In this document: piece after piece, positions 25,628 through 33,755 of the stretch | How the letters are laid out: each line of letters begins with the position of its first letter | Numbering within the stretch: the stretch's first letter is position 1 | Origin: an uncultured Bacilli bacterium | GTDB taxonomy: Bacteria > Bacillota_I > Bacilli_A > RFN20 > CAG-288 | Assembly: GCA_944349335.1 (NCBI GenBank) | Contig: CALVMW010000001.1 | Location: 144,309 to 208,308, forward strand | Reading direction: 5' to 3' | DNA length: 64,000 bases | Notes under the pieces: model-generated | What the model was told of the DNA's origin: nothing | The model's database searches: none | What the model saw: only the letters and a program-made list of their open reading frames with translations | Translations under genes and position numbers: made by a program

Positions 25628-27252
25628 ACCGGCTGTAAACCATCGGCTAAAGAGATATCCATATTATCTCCATATTTAGTTTGCACATAATCTTTAACAG
25701 CTTTTTTCTCATCATCTTTAACATCTTCACCAAAGATGATAGTTATAATTTGGCTATCTTCATCGACCATTTGAGTCAACATATCAAATAGGGTATTAAC
25801 CTTATGCTTATGGCAGCAAAGAATCTTCTTTCCTTGGATACCCATAAAATGGTCTTTAGCGACAGTCACTCCATCAATAGTAGTATCTTTAACAGCATAT
25901 GTGATTTCACCGGACTTGACAGAAGAGATGTTCTCTTTCATCGAGGCGATATTATCTTCAACATCAGCTTCCGGATTAAAAACCATGCAAGCGACTAAAC
26001 CTTCATTGATAGTCTTAGTTGGAATAACGATAACTTTTTGGTGATCTTTAACAAACTCAGCAGCTTGGCTAGCAGCTAGATAGATATTTCCGTTATTAGG
26101 GAAGATAAATATAGTGTCAGCATTCAATTTTTCAATAGCATCGACAAAATCTTTCGTAGCGGGATTCATCGTTTGACCACCGCTTACGACAATATCGACA
26201 GAAAGCTCCTTGAAAAGTTGTTCGATACCTTTTCCAACTCCGACAGCTATAAGTGCATATTTTTTATGAGGCATCTCTTGAACTTTAAAATCGTCAAAAA
26301 GATATTCTTCATTCTCATCTTTAACATTGATAGAAACTTTAGTGAATTCACCATATTGCTGAGCATAAGTGAGAATTGAACCAGGTTTAAAAGTATCGAC
26401 CTTTAAACGAATAACATTATCTTTATTAACAACTGCAATATTTTCACCATAGGCTTCAAGTAAGGCTTTAAAACGATCTTCTTTAAAAGCTTTCTTATTT
26501 AAAGGAAGAGGATCTTGGTGGCTTAGTTCAAGATAAGCTTGGACACAATACTGAACCTTAATATTTTCTTTATCTTTATCAGAAACTTTATTGGGAGTAG
26601 GGACAGTATCAGTAACTTGAGGCATGCTCTTTTCAACAATCTCGTTGTGAAGAGCTTTTTTAAATCCTTCTAAAATATAACATAAACCAGTACCGCCAGA
26701 GTCGACAACACCAGCTTCTTTTAAAACCGGAAGAAGATCAGGAGTTCTCTTTAAGGAATGTAAAGCTTCCTCATAAAGAATATCCATACATTCAGCGATC
26801 GACATATCCTTTTCAACTTTTTCATAAAGAGCCTGGCTAGCTTCTCTTATGACAGTCAAGATAGTTCCTTCAACGGGAACTTTAACAGTTCTATAAGCGA
26901 CATCTTTAGCGGTCATCCACGCGTTAGCAAAAGTGATAGCATCAACTTCAGCTTTTCCTTCTAAGCCTTTGGCAAATCCACCGAAGATTTGTGAAGTGAT
27001 AACGCCTGAATTACCTCTTGCACCAAAGATAAGTCCATGAGCAAATGTTTTAGCAACATCAGAGATTGAAGTTTCATTTTTAGCAAAGACGGCAGAAGAA
27101 CCGGAAGAGAATGTAAGGTTCATATTAGTACCCGTATCACCATCGGGAATCGGGAAAACATTTAAACTATCTACTTCTGGATAATGGTTATAAAGATTAT
27201 TACCACCAGAGAGCAACATTCTTTTAAATAGTACACCATCAATTTTAGTCAT
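25600..27252 (-). CDS. fakA: DAK2-domain fatty acid kinase FakA (YloV)
   Basis: ATP-binding subunit that phosphorylates fatty acids bound to a FakB (DegV) partner for phospholipid synthesis. The N-terminal Dha-kinase L domain carries NVFPIPDGDTGTNM, GARGNSGVI and KEAGVVDSGGTG. The middle and C-terminal domains (VKAVVEDNIA-type and SGGQTMNP) are as in YloV. The length of 550 is normal. No fakB gene is visible in the window. AGAGAGGT precedes the ATG and a good promoter lies at 27313-27341. Confidence 0.93.
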   Translation of the reverse strand: MTKIDGVLFKRMLLSGGNNLYNHYPEVDSLNVFPIPDGDTGTNMNLTFSSGSSAVFAKNETSISDVAKTFAHGLIFGARGNSGVITSQIFGGFAKGLEGKAEVDAITFANAWMTAKDVAYRTVKVPVEGTILTVIREASQALYEKVEKDMSIAECMDILYEEALHSLKRTPDLLPVLKEAGVVDSGGTGLCYILEGFKKALHNEIVEKSMPQVTDTVPTPNKVSDKDKENIKVQYCVQAYLELSHQDPLPLNKKAFKEDRFKALLEAYGENIAVVNKDNVIRLKVDTFKPGSILTYAQQYGEFTKVSINVKDENEEYLFDDFKVQEMPHKKYALIAVGVGKGIEQLFKELSVDIVVSGGQTMNPATKDFVDAIEKLNADTIFIFPNNGNIYLAASQAAEFVKDHQKVIVIPTKTINEGLVACMVFNPEADVEDNIASMKENISSVKSGEITYAVKDTTIDGVTVAKDHFMGIQGKKILCCHKHKVNTLFDMLTQMVDEDSQIITIIFGEDVKDDEKKAVKDYVQTKYGDNMDISLADGLQPVYSFLVSVE

Positions 27253-27312
27253 ATATACCTCTCTTGAAGTTTGAAATTATTGCAAGTAAAAATACGTAAA
27301 AACTACAATGAA

Positions 27313-27341
27313 ATTATATATAAAAGTTGCACTAAATGCAA
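27313..27341 (-). promoter_or_regulatory. Promoter of fakA
   Basis: TTGCAT (27336-27341), 17-base spacer, perfect TATAAT (27313-27318) on the minus strand, giving a leader of about 55 bases. Confidence 0.75.
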
Positions 27342-27530
27342 TTTTAGATAGCGATAAAGCACGCTGAGAATAAGGATTTATGATAATTATAAACATTTTA
27401 ATCAGAAAAAAAGGTCAAGTGATTGTAAAGATTTTAAAAATGGAAGTGCTTTCTATCGATTGAAAAGTGACTTCTATTAAAAAAATATGTAAAAAAGTTA
27501 TTCTTTTTCACTTTTTTTATAAATGTTAAT

Positions 27531-27559
27531 TTGCAGTATTGATACTAAATCAATATAAT
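27531..27559 (+). promoter_or_regulatory. Promoter with internal operator-like palindrome for the 27585 gene
   Basis: TTGCAG (27531-27536), 17-base spacer, TATAAT (27554-27559). The spacer is filled by TATTGAT-ACTAA-ATCAATA (27537-27555), a perfect 7-base inverted repeat. A protein bound there would block RNA polymerase, so repression is likely. Confidence 0.65.
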
Positions 27560-27584
27560 TTATCTGTTTTAAAAGGAAGTAATT

Positions 27585-28034
27585 ATGAATATTGTTGAAA
27601 ATAAAGTTACAGATATATTTTTTATCGATGAAAATAAAAATAAATATGATGTCTATCTAGATTTAGAGAAAATTGACTTAGGAAGATGTGGGAAAAACTT
27701 TATCTTAAAGATTGGAGCCTTTTCTTTTGATTCATCAATCAATAAAGATTGTTTTGAATTTAAGGAGCATACATACCTTCACTTAAGGAAATTATTAAAT
27801 CTTAAATGTCAACTTGAAAGCCAAACTCTCACTTTAGAAATAGTCAATAAAAAATCTGCGAAAGTAAAAAAAGTTAATCTTGTCCTATTAAAGAACATAT
27901 CAATAGGAGAAAAAGATGGAAAAGAAGAAATAAAAATCGATTCTCTTTCTCTCTATGTGAAATATAAACGTGAAAAAGATAAAAGCAATGTCGCTTGGAT
28001 GATCGATAACAAAAAACTCTATTTAATCTTCTGA
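27585..28034 (+). CDS. Protein of unknown function
   Basis: I do not recognise a family. The 149-residue soluble protein is rich in Lys, Ile and Leu, with alternating hydrophobic strands, one Cys pair region (GRCGKNF) and a hydrophobic C-terminus (KLYLIF). No signal peptide. AAGGAAG precedes the ATG. It has its own promoter with a palindrome in the spacer. The 3' end overlaps convergent mazG by 12 bases. Confidence 0.6.
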   Translation: MNIVENKVTDIFFIDENKNKYDVYLDLEKIDLGRCGKNFILKIGAFSFDSSINKDCFEFKEHTYLHLRKLLNLKCQLESQTLTLEIVNKKSAKVKKVNLVLLKNISIGEKDGKEEIKIDSLSLYVKYKREKDKSNVAWMIDNKKLYLIF

Positions 28035-28352
28035 ACGGTTGAGAGAATATTTAGCTTGGAATTTATCACCATGATAACGGCGGTGAAGTTTTTCAATATT
28101 CTTTTTTGCTATTTCTTCTAATGGTACATTTAATCCATAGCAGCATTCAGCTATATACCATAAAACGTCACCTAATTCCTCAATCAGTTTCTCTTCGCTT
28201 AAATCATGCTTCTGAAAAAGATGTTTTTTTAGTATATCAGCAACTTCACCACTTTCACCGGCTAATCCTAAAGCACCATTTAATAATGGCTCTTTTTTTC
28301 CATCTTCACTAATTAAATCGTTAGCTAACTTTTGATACTCATTAAAATTCAT
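28023..28352 (-). CDS. MazG-like nucleotide pyrophosphohydrolase
   Basis: All-alpha NTP pyrophosphatase of 109 residues, the short single-domain form. The metal-binding EExxE pattern is seen as GLAGESGEVADILKK and its partner as EELGDVLWYIAECC. Members remove non-canonical or excess NTPs. It overlaps the end of the nudix gene by 11 bases, which makes a two-gene house-cleaning unit. Confidence 0.88.
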   Translation of the reverse strand: MNFNEYQKLANDLISEDGKKEPLLNGALGLAGESGEVADILKKHLFQKHDLSEEKLIEELGDVLWYIAECCYGLNVPLEEIAKKNIEKLHRRYHGDKFQAKYSLNRSED

Positions 28353-28848
28353 ATTTCACCTCATCAATCGTCACTTTAAAATCACCTTTCATATACTTAT
28401 TAAAAGCAGCAGCTGTACCTTTTAAACAGTATTGAGGTTCAGGAAAATGAGAGAATGGAACAAATTCAATCCTAGTTGATTCATCATCATGAGGATTAAA
28501 AATTATTTTATCGCTATCAACATATGAAAGAAATACTAAGTCTAAATACTCAGTCTCATCACCATTAGGATATTTTATTCTCGTCTTTTCACCAGAACGA
28601 ATCATAAAAAGAGTTAGCTCATCTAATTTAATTCCGGTCTCCTCATAACACTCTCTTTTAACACCATCTAATACCTCTTCACCTAGGTCAATAGATCCAC
28701 CTGGAAAACAATATAAACCGTTATCTTTTCTTTTTTCTAATAAGACAAGTTCTTTCTCTTTATCAATTATCATGCATGTCAATCCGATTGAGATAACAAG
28801 TGAATGACCACACATCTTTCTTAAATATGGTATATAATCTATTTTCAT
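28342..28848 (-). CDS. Nudix hydrolase
   Basis: Nucleoside-diphosphate-X hydrolase of 168 residues. The Nudix box is complete: GGSIDLGEE, then RECYEETGI, with the expected spacing. Substrate unknown; an MTH/ADP-ribose type is possible. I place the start at the ATG at 28848. A start 39 bases upstream would read through the promoter. TGTTATAAT (hexamer 28855-28860) ends 6 bases before this ATG, so the mRNA is probably leaderless. Co-transcribed with mazG. Confidence 0.88.
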   Translation of the reverse strand: MKIDYIPYLRKMCGHSLVISIGLTCMIIDKEKELVLLEKRKDNGLYCFPGGSIDLGEEVLDGVKRECYEETGIKLDELTLFMIRSGEKTRIKYPNGDETEYLDLVFLSYVDSDKIIFNPHDDESTRIEFVPFSHFPEPQYCLKGTAAAFNKYMKGDFKVTIDEVKYEF

Positions 28849-28855
28849 AAGGATA

Positions 28856-28915
28856 TTATAACATGAATAAAAATAGAAATCGGGCATTAAAACTATTAAA
28901 AGCAGGCTATATCTT
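28856..28915 (+). repeat. 60-bp direct repeat, copy 1
   Basis: Identical at 59 of 60 positions to 30942-31001. It covers 7 bases upstream and the first 53 bases of the gene at 30949. The two copies flank the segment carrying the lipoprotein and C39-like peptidase genes. Confidence 0.9.
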
Positions 28916-28925
28916 GTTAGATTAA
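28863..28925 (+). pseudogene. Truncated 5' copy of the 30949 gene
   Basis: Starts MNKNRNRALKLLKAGYIL, identical to the 30949 protein except for one residue, then ends after two further codons where the duplication stops. The single base difference (A for G) changes Asp2 to Asn. Confidence 0.8.
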
Positions 28926-29102
28926 AATTATTCGCTAACCTTTCTATCTTTTCATCATAAGAAAAATTAGTTCGTAAAAGTTAGCTAATATTAAACTATC
29001 TTAAATGAATTAAATATATAGTTGATGAATTCATCAAAGAACTAATTTAACGACTAATGAAAACGAATAGACAGAAAAAACATAAATATAAAAACACAAA
29101 TT
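28926..29102. other. Non-coding stretch with nested inverted repeats
   Basis: A 16-base perfect palindrome (TTGATGAATTCATCAA, 29022-29037) lies near the 3' arm of a longer inverted repeat: AAATTAGTTC at 28964-28973 and GAACTAATTT at 29039-29048. I see no gene. Position next to the direct repeat suggests remains of the event that brought in the segment. Confidence 0.5.
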
Positions 29103-29690
29103 TCAATCGATCATACTAGAGATGATGTTATTGATGTAATCATAATCGTCCTTGGTATCAAATCTAATATAGAGATTATACCCTTGATTCTGATAAGCAC
29201 TATCTTCCTTTTTCGTCATTGTCATATTGACTCCAACAGTAATCCAAGCAAAATATCCGTCAAGATAAGAATCCAAATTATCAGTATCAATATCATAGAT
29301 GATGTCGTCTGATTCCGGTAATGATTCACATAATATAGAAAAATATCTTTGTTGATTTATATCCTCAACAGTTGAATTATCATAGACAAAGCTCAAATCA
29401 TAAAGCTTTGACCGATCAGTTCCCGGAGTGAGTACAAAAGTACCACGTGAAAGAATATCTGCTATTCGATTGAAAACAGTTTCTTCATCTTCTACCTCAT
29501 ATTCATGATATACTTCATAATTTTTATATTCTCTAACAACAATATTATCATAATTTTCAAGATTGAAACTGACATCTGCTGACTCAATAACTAACGTCGG
29601 ACGCTCAATTGATATTGACAACGAACTTTCTTGAGAACAAGAAGTAAGAAAGATAAAGGATAATAATGTTAATGATTTAATTTTATTCAT
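29103..29690 (-). CDS. Small lipoprotein of unknown function, behind a G9 tract
   Basis: A 195-residue protein with lipobox FIFLTSC and no recognised domain. The mature part is acidic and tyrosine-rich with mixed alpha/beta character. It follows the C39-like peptidase gene by 17 bases and must be co-expressed with it. Its ribosome binding site is a run of nine G ending 7 bases before the ATG, in a genome where such runs are rare. A partner or inhibitor of the peptidase is possible, but this is only inferred from position. Confidence 0.65.
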   Translation of the reverse strand: MNKIKSLTLLSFIFLTSCSQESSLSISIERPTLVIESADVSFNLENYDNIVVREYKNYEVYHEYEVEDEETVFNRIADILSRGTFVLTPGTDRSKLYDLSFVYDNSTVEDINQQRYFSILCESLPESDDIIYDIDTDNLDSYLDGYFAWITVGVNMTMTKKEDSAYQNQGYNLYIRFDTKDDYDYINNIISSMID

Positions 29691-29697
29691 ATCTTAT

Positions 29698-29706
29698 CCC
29701 CCCCCC
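29698..29706 (-). promoter_or_regulatory. Poly-G (9) tract acting as ribosome binding site
   Basis: Nine consecutive C on the plus strand (G on the coding strand) lie between the peptidase stop (29708) and the lipoprotein ATG. A homopolymer like this is prone to slipped-strand length change, which would alter the Shine-Dalgarno spacing. No other plausible ribosome binding site is present for that ATG. Confidence 0.6.
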
Positions 29707-29707
29707 A

Positions 29708-30787
29708 TTATTTATGTAAAAAATAGAATTGACGCAATATATCAGAAGAAAAAGTAACTTCACTCATCACATCATTATAGACATAATTAGCTGTAAGGAA
29801 ATAACTCATTCCAGTATTACTTGAAACTTGCCTATATCCAATACCTAAAACAGAGTGACCTATATTATCTGTAAAGATAGACATTGGAACTGGCAGAGCA
29901 CAATTATAAATTGAATTTGTATATTCATTATAGTTCTTTGATACATTAGTATAAATTGAAGGATAACCATGAGTAGAAAAATAGAGGTTATATGCCGAAG
30001 GAATTTTAGTACGATAAGTTCCGTCTGAACAGCTTGTATCAAAATAACTATCACCTAAATATCTAATATAGTTATTTACTTTGTCTACATCATCTGTATG
30101 TTTTATAGGCAAGTATCTATAATCAGTTAAAATACCATAACCATTATCTTCTAAATATGCAAAATACATTGCCGCTGTTGTAGGAGTGCATCCCTTATGA
30201 CAGTATTGCGTATTCATATAATTTGGGACATTCAATAATTTAACTTCACTTAAGTAAGAAGAAGAATAAATATACTGATGAGAAGAAACATCATTTATTT
30301 TTAAATATGAAGAAGTAGGAGTGACATTATCAGAAAAAGATATTCCCAAATATGAATAATCAATAACAGCAGATGTAGTAAGTATTGGTTCATACTCAGG
30401 TAAACTGGTTGAAAATTCAAATGGAGACAAACAATATCTTTCCTCGTCATCAAATGGTACTATACCGGATTCATAAATAGCATATACTTCAAATTCAGAC
30501 TCAGTCTTTTTAACCAAAATTGATTCTAAAGGTTTTCCATCCTTTTCAAATTCAATAAAATATCCTTCATTATAGCTTTCAAAATAAATTTTAGTGATAT
30601 TAGAAATTGAGGCATTTTCTCCATCAATAATATATTTTGAAAATTCATCTTCAAAAACCTTTTTTTTACTTAATGAAATTGAAATACTGCCTCCATCATA
30701 TATATATTTTAGAGGATGCCCCGCATTGCTAATGGAAGAAGAAAGCAAAGTAATTAATAAACCAACACCTAATGTTGTAAAACTCAT
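29708..30787 (-). CDS. Exported C39-like cysteine peptidase
   Basis: A 359-residue protein with an N-terminal signal sequence (about residues 1-23). The last 170 residues fit the C39-like papain fold: catalytic Cys region NTQYCHKGCTPTTAAMY and His region NIGHSVLGIGY, with a downstream aromatic pair before the C-terminus. The first half has no recognised domain and looks like a pro- or binding region. AAGGAG precedes the ATG. First gene of a two-gene unit with the lipoprotein, inside the direct-repeat-flanked segment. Pattern-based call; the substrate is unknown. Confidence 0.7.
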   Translation of the reverse strand: MSFTTLGVGLLITLLSSSISNAGHPLKYIYDGGSISISLSKKKVFEDEFSKYIIDGENASISNITKIYFESYNEGYFIEFEKDGKPLESILVKKTESEFEVYAIYESGIVPFDDEERYCLSPFEFSTSLPEYEPILTTSAVIDYSYLGISFSDNVTPTSSYLKINDVSSHQYIYSSSYLSEVKLLNVPNYMNTQYCHKGCTPTTAAMYFAYLEDNGYGILTDYRYLPIKHTDDVDKVNNYIRYLGDSYFDTSCSDGTYRTKIPSAYNLYFSTHGYPSIYTNVSKNYNEYTNSIYNCALPVPMSIFTDNIGHSVLGIGYRQVSSNTGMSYFLTANYVYNDVMSEVTFSSDILRQFYFLHK

Positions 30788-30941
30788 AAGTTTTCTCCTT
30801 TCGTTAATAATTTATTTCATTTTAAAAAATTTAAAATAAAAAATCAATTATATAATAAATATTCAAGTGTATGTAACTTAATAAGTCAACAAAATGTAAG
30901 GCTAGAGAAAAAATCGATTTTTCTAGAAACGTGTATTATAA

Positions 30942-31001
30942 TTATAACATGGATAAAAATAGAAATCGGGCATTAAAACTATTAAAAGCAGGCTATATCT
31001 T
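30942..31001 (+). repeat. 60-bp direct repeat, copy 2
   Basis: Partner of 28856-28915, 2,086 bases away. Here it forms the start of an intact gene. Confidence 0.9.
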
Positions 31002-31200
31002 AACTGATAAAAAAGAGAAGATACTTGTTCGCTATGATAAAAAAATCATTGTAATATGTGATAACTATATTGTTAAACTGAATGATTACGAGTTTCTTTC
31101 TCTTTATGGAGAATATGAATTTGTTATCTCTGACAAATATAATAATGAAGAAGAAATTGACCCTCAAAAAGATAAAGAATACTATTCTTTCCGTCAATAA
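30949..31200 (+). CDS. Small protein of unknown function
   Basis: 83 residues, basic N-terminus (KNRNRALKLLKAG) and acidic C-terminus, no membrane segment; not recognised. TATAAT at 30937-30942 ends 6 bases before the ATG and there is no Shine-Dalgarno site, so translation is probably leaderless. An upstream in-frame start at 30931 would overlap the promoter. Its first 53 bases are duplicated at 28863, next to the nudix gene, suggesting that it was originally the divergent neighbour of nudix. Confidence 0.6.
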   Translation: MDKNRNRALKLLKAGYILTDKKEKILVRYDKKIIVICDNYIVKLNDYEFLSLYGEYEFVISDKYNNEEEIDPQKDKEYYSFRQ

Positions 31201-31264
31201 TGCTTGAAAACATGGAGATTTTTTAGTATCATTTTATAGCTTGAAAATTTGAAAGGTCGCATTT

Positions 31265-31369
31265 ATGGGAAAGAAAAGATTTGAATGCCGCAACTTTGCT
31301 CAGGCATGGAAAGAAAGAAGAGAAAAGAGATTAGCTAAAGCTAAGAAGGCTCAAGCTAAAAAAGCTTAA
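31265..31369 (+). CDS. Small basic protein of unknown function (34 residues)
   Basis: Reads MGKKRFECRNFAQAWKERR and then a Lys/Ala-rich tail ending AKKAQAKKA. An AAAGGT ribosome binding site lies 7 bases upstream of the ATG, and the gene ends before a strong terminator, so it looks real. The helical, highly basic sequence suggests binding to RNA or ribosomes, but I do not recognise it. Confidence 0.55.
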   Translation: MGKKRFECRNFAQAWKERREKRLAKAKKAQAKKA

Positions 31370-31392
31370 ACTTCTTTTAAAAAAATTAACAA

Positions 31393-31420
31393 AAAAAGAG
31401 CTGAATTATCAGCTCTTTTT
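31393..31420. terminator. Bidirectional terminator
   Basis: GAGCTGA (31398-31404) pairs with TCAGCTC (31409-31415) around 4 bases, with A and T runs on the two sides. It serves the small basic protein gene and the convergent gene ending at 31409. Confidence 0.85.
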
Positions 31421-31777
31421 ATTTGTTTCATCAGAATCGTTTAAGATCTTCATTCTCTCTTCAAAGCGGCGTCTTTCAGCAATCTTTTCACTTACCTTAG
31501 TTGAATAAACATAGAAGATAATAAAGAGGAAGAGCATGCTTACAACCATCATGATAGAACCTAAAATACGGAAATCAACAATACCAGTTCCACCGAAGAA
31601 AGCAGCAAAATCAGCCTGCGCTTGATAAAGAGGATTTAAAGTGATTTTACCTACATTAAAAGCACAGACACCTAAAATAGCTAAAACTAAACCGGCGACC
31701 CATATAAGACCAAAAACAACATACCAGAATATTTCTGATTTATAGATGATTCTTTTTTCTTTATTTTCTTTTGTCAT
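31409..31777 (-). CDS. Membrane protein of unknown function
   Basis: 122 residues with two hydrophobic segments (about 14-38 and 66-92) joined by a loop of about 28 residues, and charged ends; not recognised. The start is the ATG at 31777, with AGAGGAG 7 bases before it; a longer reading frame upstream lies within the preceding gene. It follows the 31779-32681 gene directly, so the two are translated together. Confidence 0.65.
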   Translation of the reverse strand: MTKENKEKRIIYKSEIFWYVVFGLIWVAGLVLAILGVCAFNVGKITLNPLYQAQADFAAFFGGTGIVDFRILGSIMMVVSMLFLFIIFYVYSTKVSEKIAERRRFEERMKILNDSDETNKKS

Positions 31778-31778
31778 C

Positions 31779-32681
31779 CTACTTCTCCTCTTTTGCTTTT
31801 GTACGAGCAGCTTCAAATTCTCTTAAATCAGCTGATAGACTATGGACACCTTCCTCAGCTTCCTTACGAGAATTATTGATTATTTTATCAAAATAACTAG
31901 TGTAAATACCGAAGAAAGCATTTACATCAGTCGGACGCTTTTTACCAGAGAAAATCTCTGAATCTGAGAGAACATTATTGCGGGCAAAGCGGAATTCCTC
32001 ATCTTCTTTATCATAATTATTTAAGACAGTTAATAAAGCGATATTAAGCTTTCTAAACTCATTCTTTAACATTCTGATAGAAGGATCATCATCAGGATTA
32101 AATTTGGGATCTTTTCTAGGGTCAATATTTCCATGTGACTTAGAATAAGATTGAGCATAAGTATTGGCATTCTCATTGATCTCAATAAACTTTCGAGAAA
32201 GAAGGATCGTACCAACCTTACTAGCAAAAGAATGATAATATCTTATTTCATTCTTAATAGTTGTTTCAAAACTTTCTTCTAAAGAATTATTATCCTTCAA
32301 AAACTTTAAGGCGGAGAGGAGGAAAGCCTCTAAGCCATTACGTAAAGTGACGATAGTTGTATAAAGTTCAACAATAAGAGACTTTTCAACATTAACTTTT
32401 CCATGAAGATCGACAGTAACAATACGTCCAGGATCATCATAAACATCTTCAATAAAATATTTTGTATCTTCAGCTAACTTTTTACCTATTTCACCATTCT
32501 TCTCACAATTGACAGCAAAAGGAGTATTAGGGCCGCTCATAGATTTGATAATCCTGCATTTTCTATCCCTATCTTCTTTAGTAAAATTAACTGTACCATC
32601 ATCTAAACAATAAGTAAGAGCATTTGCTACGACGCGAGCAATCGCCATAATAGAAGTTACATTTCTTTCAGCTTCGTTCAT
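31779..32681 (-). CDS. Cytoplasmic helical protein of unknown function
   Basis: 300 residues, no signal peptide or membrane segment, mainly amphipathic helices. The middle holds an Asp/Pro-rich loop (DPRKDPKFNPDDDPS). No motif of a known enzyme is seen. GAGGT precedes the ATG by 6 bases. Forms a two-gene unit with the membrane protein at 31409, which may anchor it; this is inference. Confidence 0.6.
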   Translation of the reverse strand: MNEAERNVTSIMAIARVVANALTYCLDDGTVNFTKEDRDRKCRIIKSMSGPNTPFAVNCEKNGEIGKKLAEDTKYFIEDVYDDPGRIVTVDLHGKVNVEKSLIVELYTTIVTLRNGLEAFLLSALKFLKDNNSLEESFETTIKNEIRYYHSFASKVGTILLSRKFIEINENANTYAQSYSKSHGNIDPRKDPKFNPDDDPSIRMLKNEFRKLNIALLTVLNNYDKEDEEFRFARNNVLSDSEIFSGKKRPTDVNAFFGIYTSYFDKIINNSRKEAEEGVHSLSADLREFEAARTKAKEEK

Positions 32682-32749
32682 CTTAAAACCTCAATAGCAT
32701 TTTTTAACTTTATAATTATAAAACAAATATATAAGATTAAAAAGTCTTT

Positions 32750-33616
32750 TTATTTTTTAATCTGATCTTGCTCTAATAGTGATGGATCAAGAATATATCT
32801 TTTTATATCGCTGACAAGTTCAACAATGTGATTAGCTTTAGCCTTTACAAAAGCTTTACTATGAGACATACAAAAAGAATGAGAAAAACTTGTAAACATA
32901 GGAATATCATTAGCAGAGTCTCCGATGACAAGACACTCTTTCTCATCTATGCCTCTTTTTTGGATATAACGAAGAAGGCTTTTTCCCTTATCTACGTCTT
33001 TAGAAGTCACTTCGATTGCAGTATCTGAAGAAACAACTGAAAAATAATCGGAATACTTTTCATTGATAGCATAAGCTAATTCAATCGCTCTTTTTTTAGC
33101 CTCTTCACCTAAACCGACGGAAATCATGAACTTATAGTAATCTTTATAAGGTATTGTTTTAAAAAAGTTTTCTTCTCCGATAATCAATTTTTCTTTTAAG
33201 ACACCATTAAAAAAATTACCGAGTCTAAAAACATTAGAAATTGTCGGTGATAAATTCTTTAAAAAAATATGAGTATATTGGCTCTCATCAAATAAAAAAT
33301 AGCCAAAGATGCCATAACGGCCATATAGTTCAGAGAATAAAAGAAGAAGTTTATCTCTATTTAATGGTTTTTTATCTTTAATACCATCTTTAGTAACAAG
33401 ATATGCACCGTTACATCCAAAAAGTTTGCAATCATTATGAGCAATCTTATTTATCTTCTTTAAAATTTTGGGATTACGTCCTGTCACTAAAACAATCTCG
33501 ATCGAATTATCAGAAAGAAAACGTAAAAACTTACGATTAGAAGAACATAATCCCGCAATACGCTTTTTCGGATAAAGAAGAGTGCCATCTAAATCAGTTG
33601 CAACTAGTTTTATCAT
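32750..33616 (-). CDS. HAD-superfamily Cof-type phosphatase
   Basis: Mg2+-dependent phosphatase of 288 residues. Motif I is DLDGTLLYP at residues 8-16, motif II is VTGR, and motif III/IV is KGKSLL...ECLVIGDSANDIPMF. The C2-type cap lies between. Members act on sugar phosphates, FMN or other small phosphates; the substrate cannot be told. No clear Shine-Dalgarno sequence precedes the ATG. Stand-alone gene. Confidence 0.88.
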   Translation of the reverse strand: MIKLVATDLDGTLLYPKKRIAGLCSSNRKFLRFLSDNSIEIVLVTGRNPKILKKINKIAHNDCKLFGCNGAYLVTKDGIKDKKPLNRDKLLLLFSELYGRYGIFGYFLFDESQYTHIFLKNLSPTISNVFRLGNFFNGVLKEKLIIGEENFFKTIPYKDYYKFMISVGLGEEAKKRAIELAYAINEKYSDYFSVVSSDTAIEVTSKDVDKGKSLLRYIQKRGIDEKECLVIGDSANDIPMFTSFSHSFCMSHSKAFVKAKANHIVELVSDIKRYILDPSLLEQDQIKK

Positions 33617-33755
33617 ATTTATTAGTCTATCAAAAACTATAACAATAAAGAATAAAATTGAATATTAAAACTAATATTAAAAAATACGATAAGTTATTTA
33701 ATATTTATTGTTATCTATAATTGATATTTACTTTTACTATTTACAACGCAATACT

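Larger units (their letters stand above)
27253..27584. other. Divergent intergenic region between fakA and the 27585 gene
   Basis: 332 bases without a gene. It holds the two outward promoters listed separately and short inverted repeats (for example TTGCA...TGCAA near 27326-27341). I see no open reading frame and no recognised RNA in the middle part. Confidence 0.5.
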
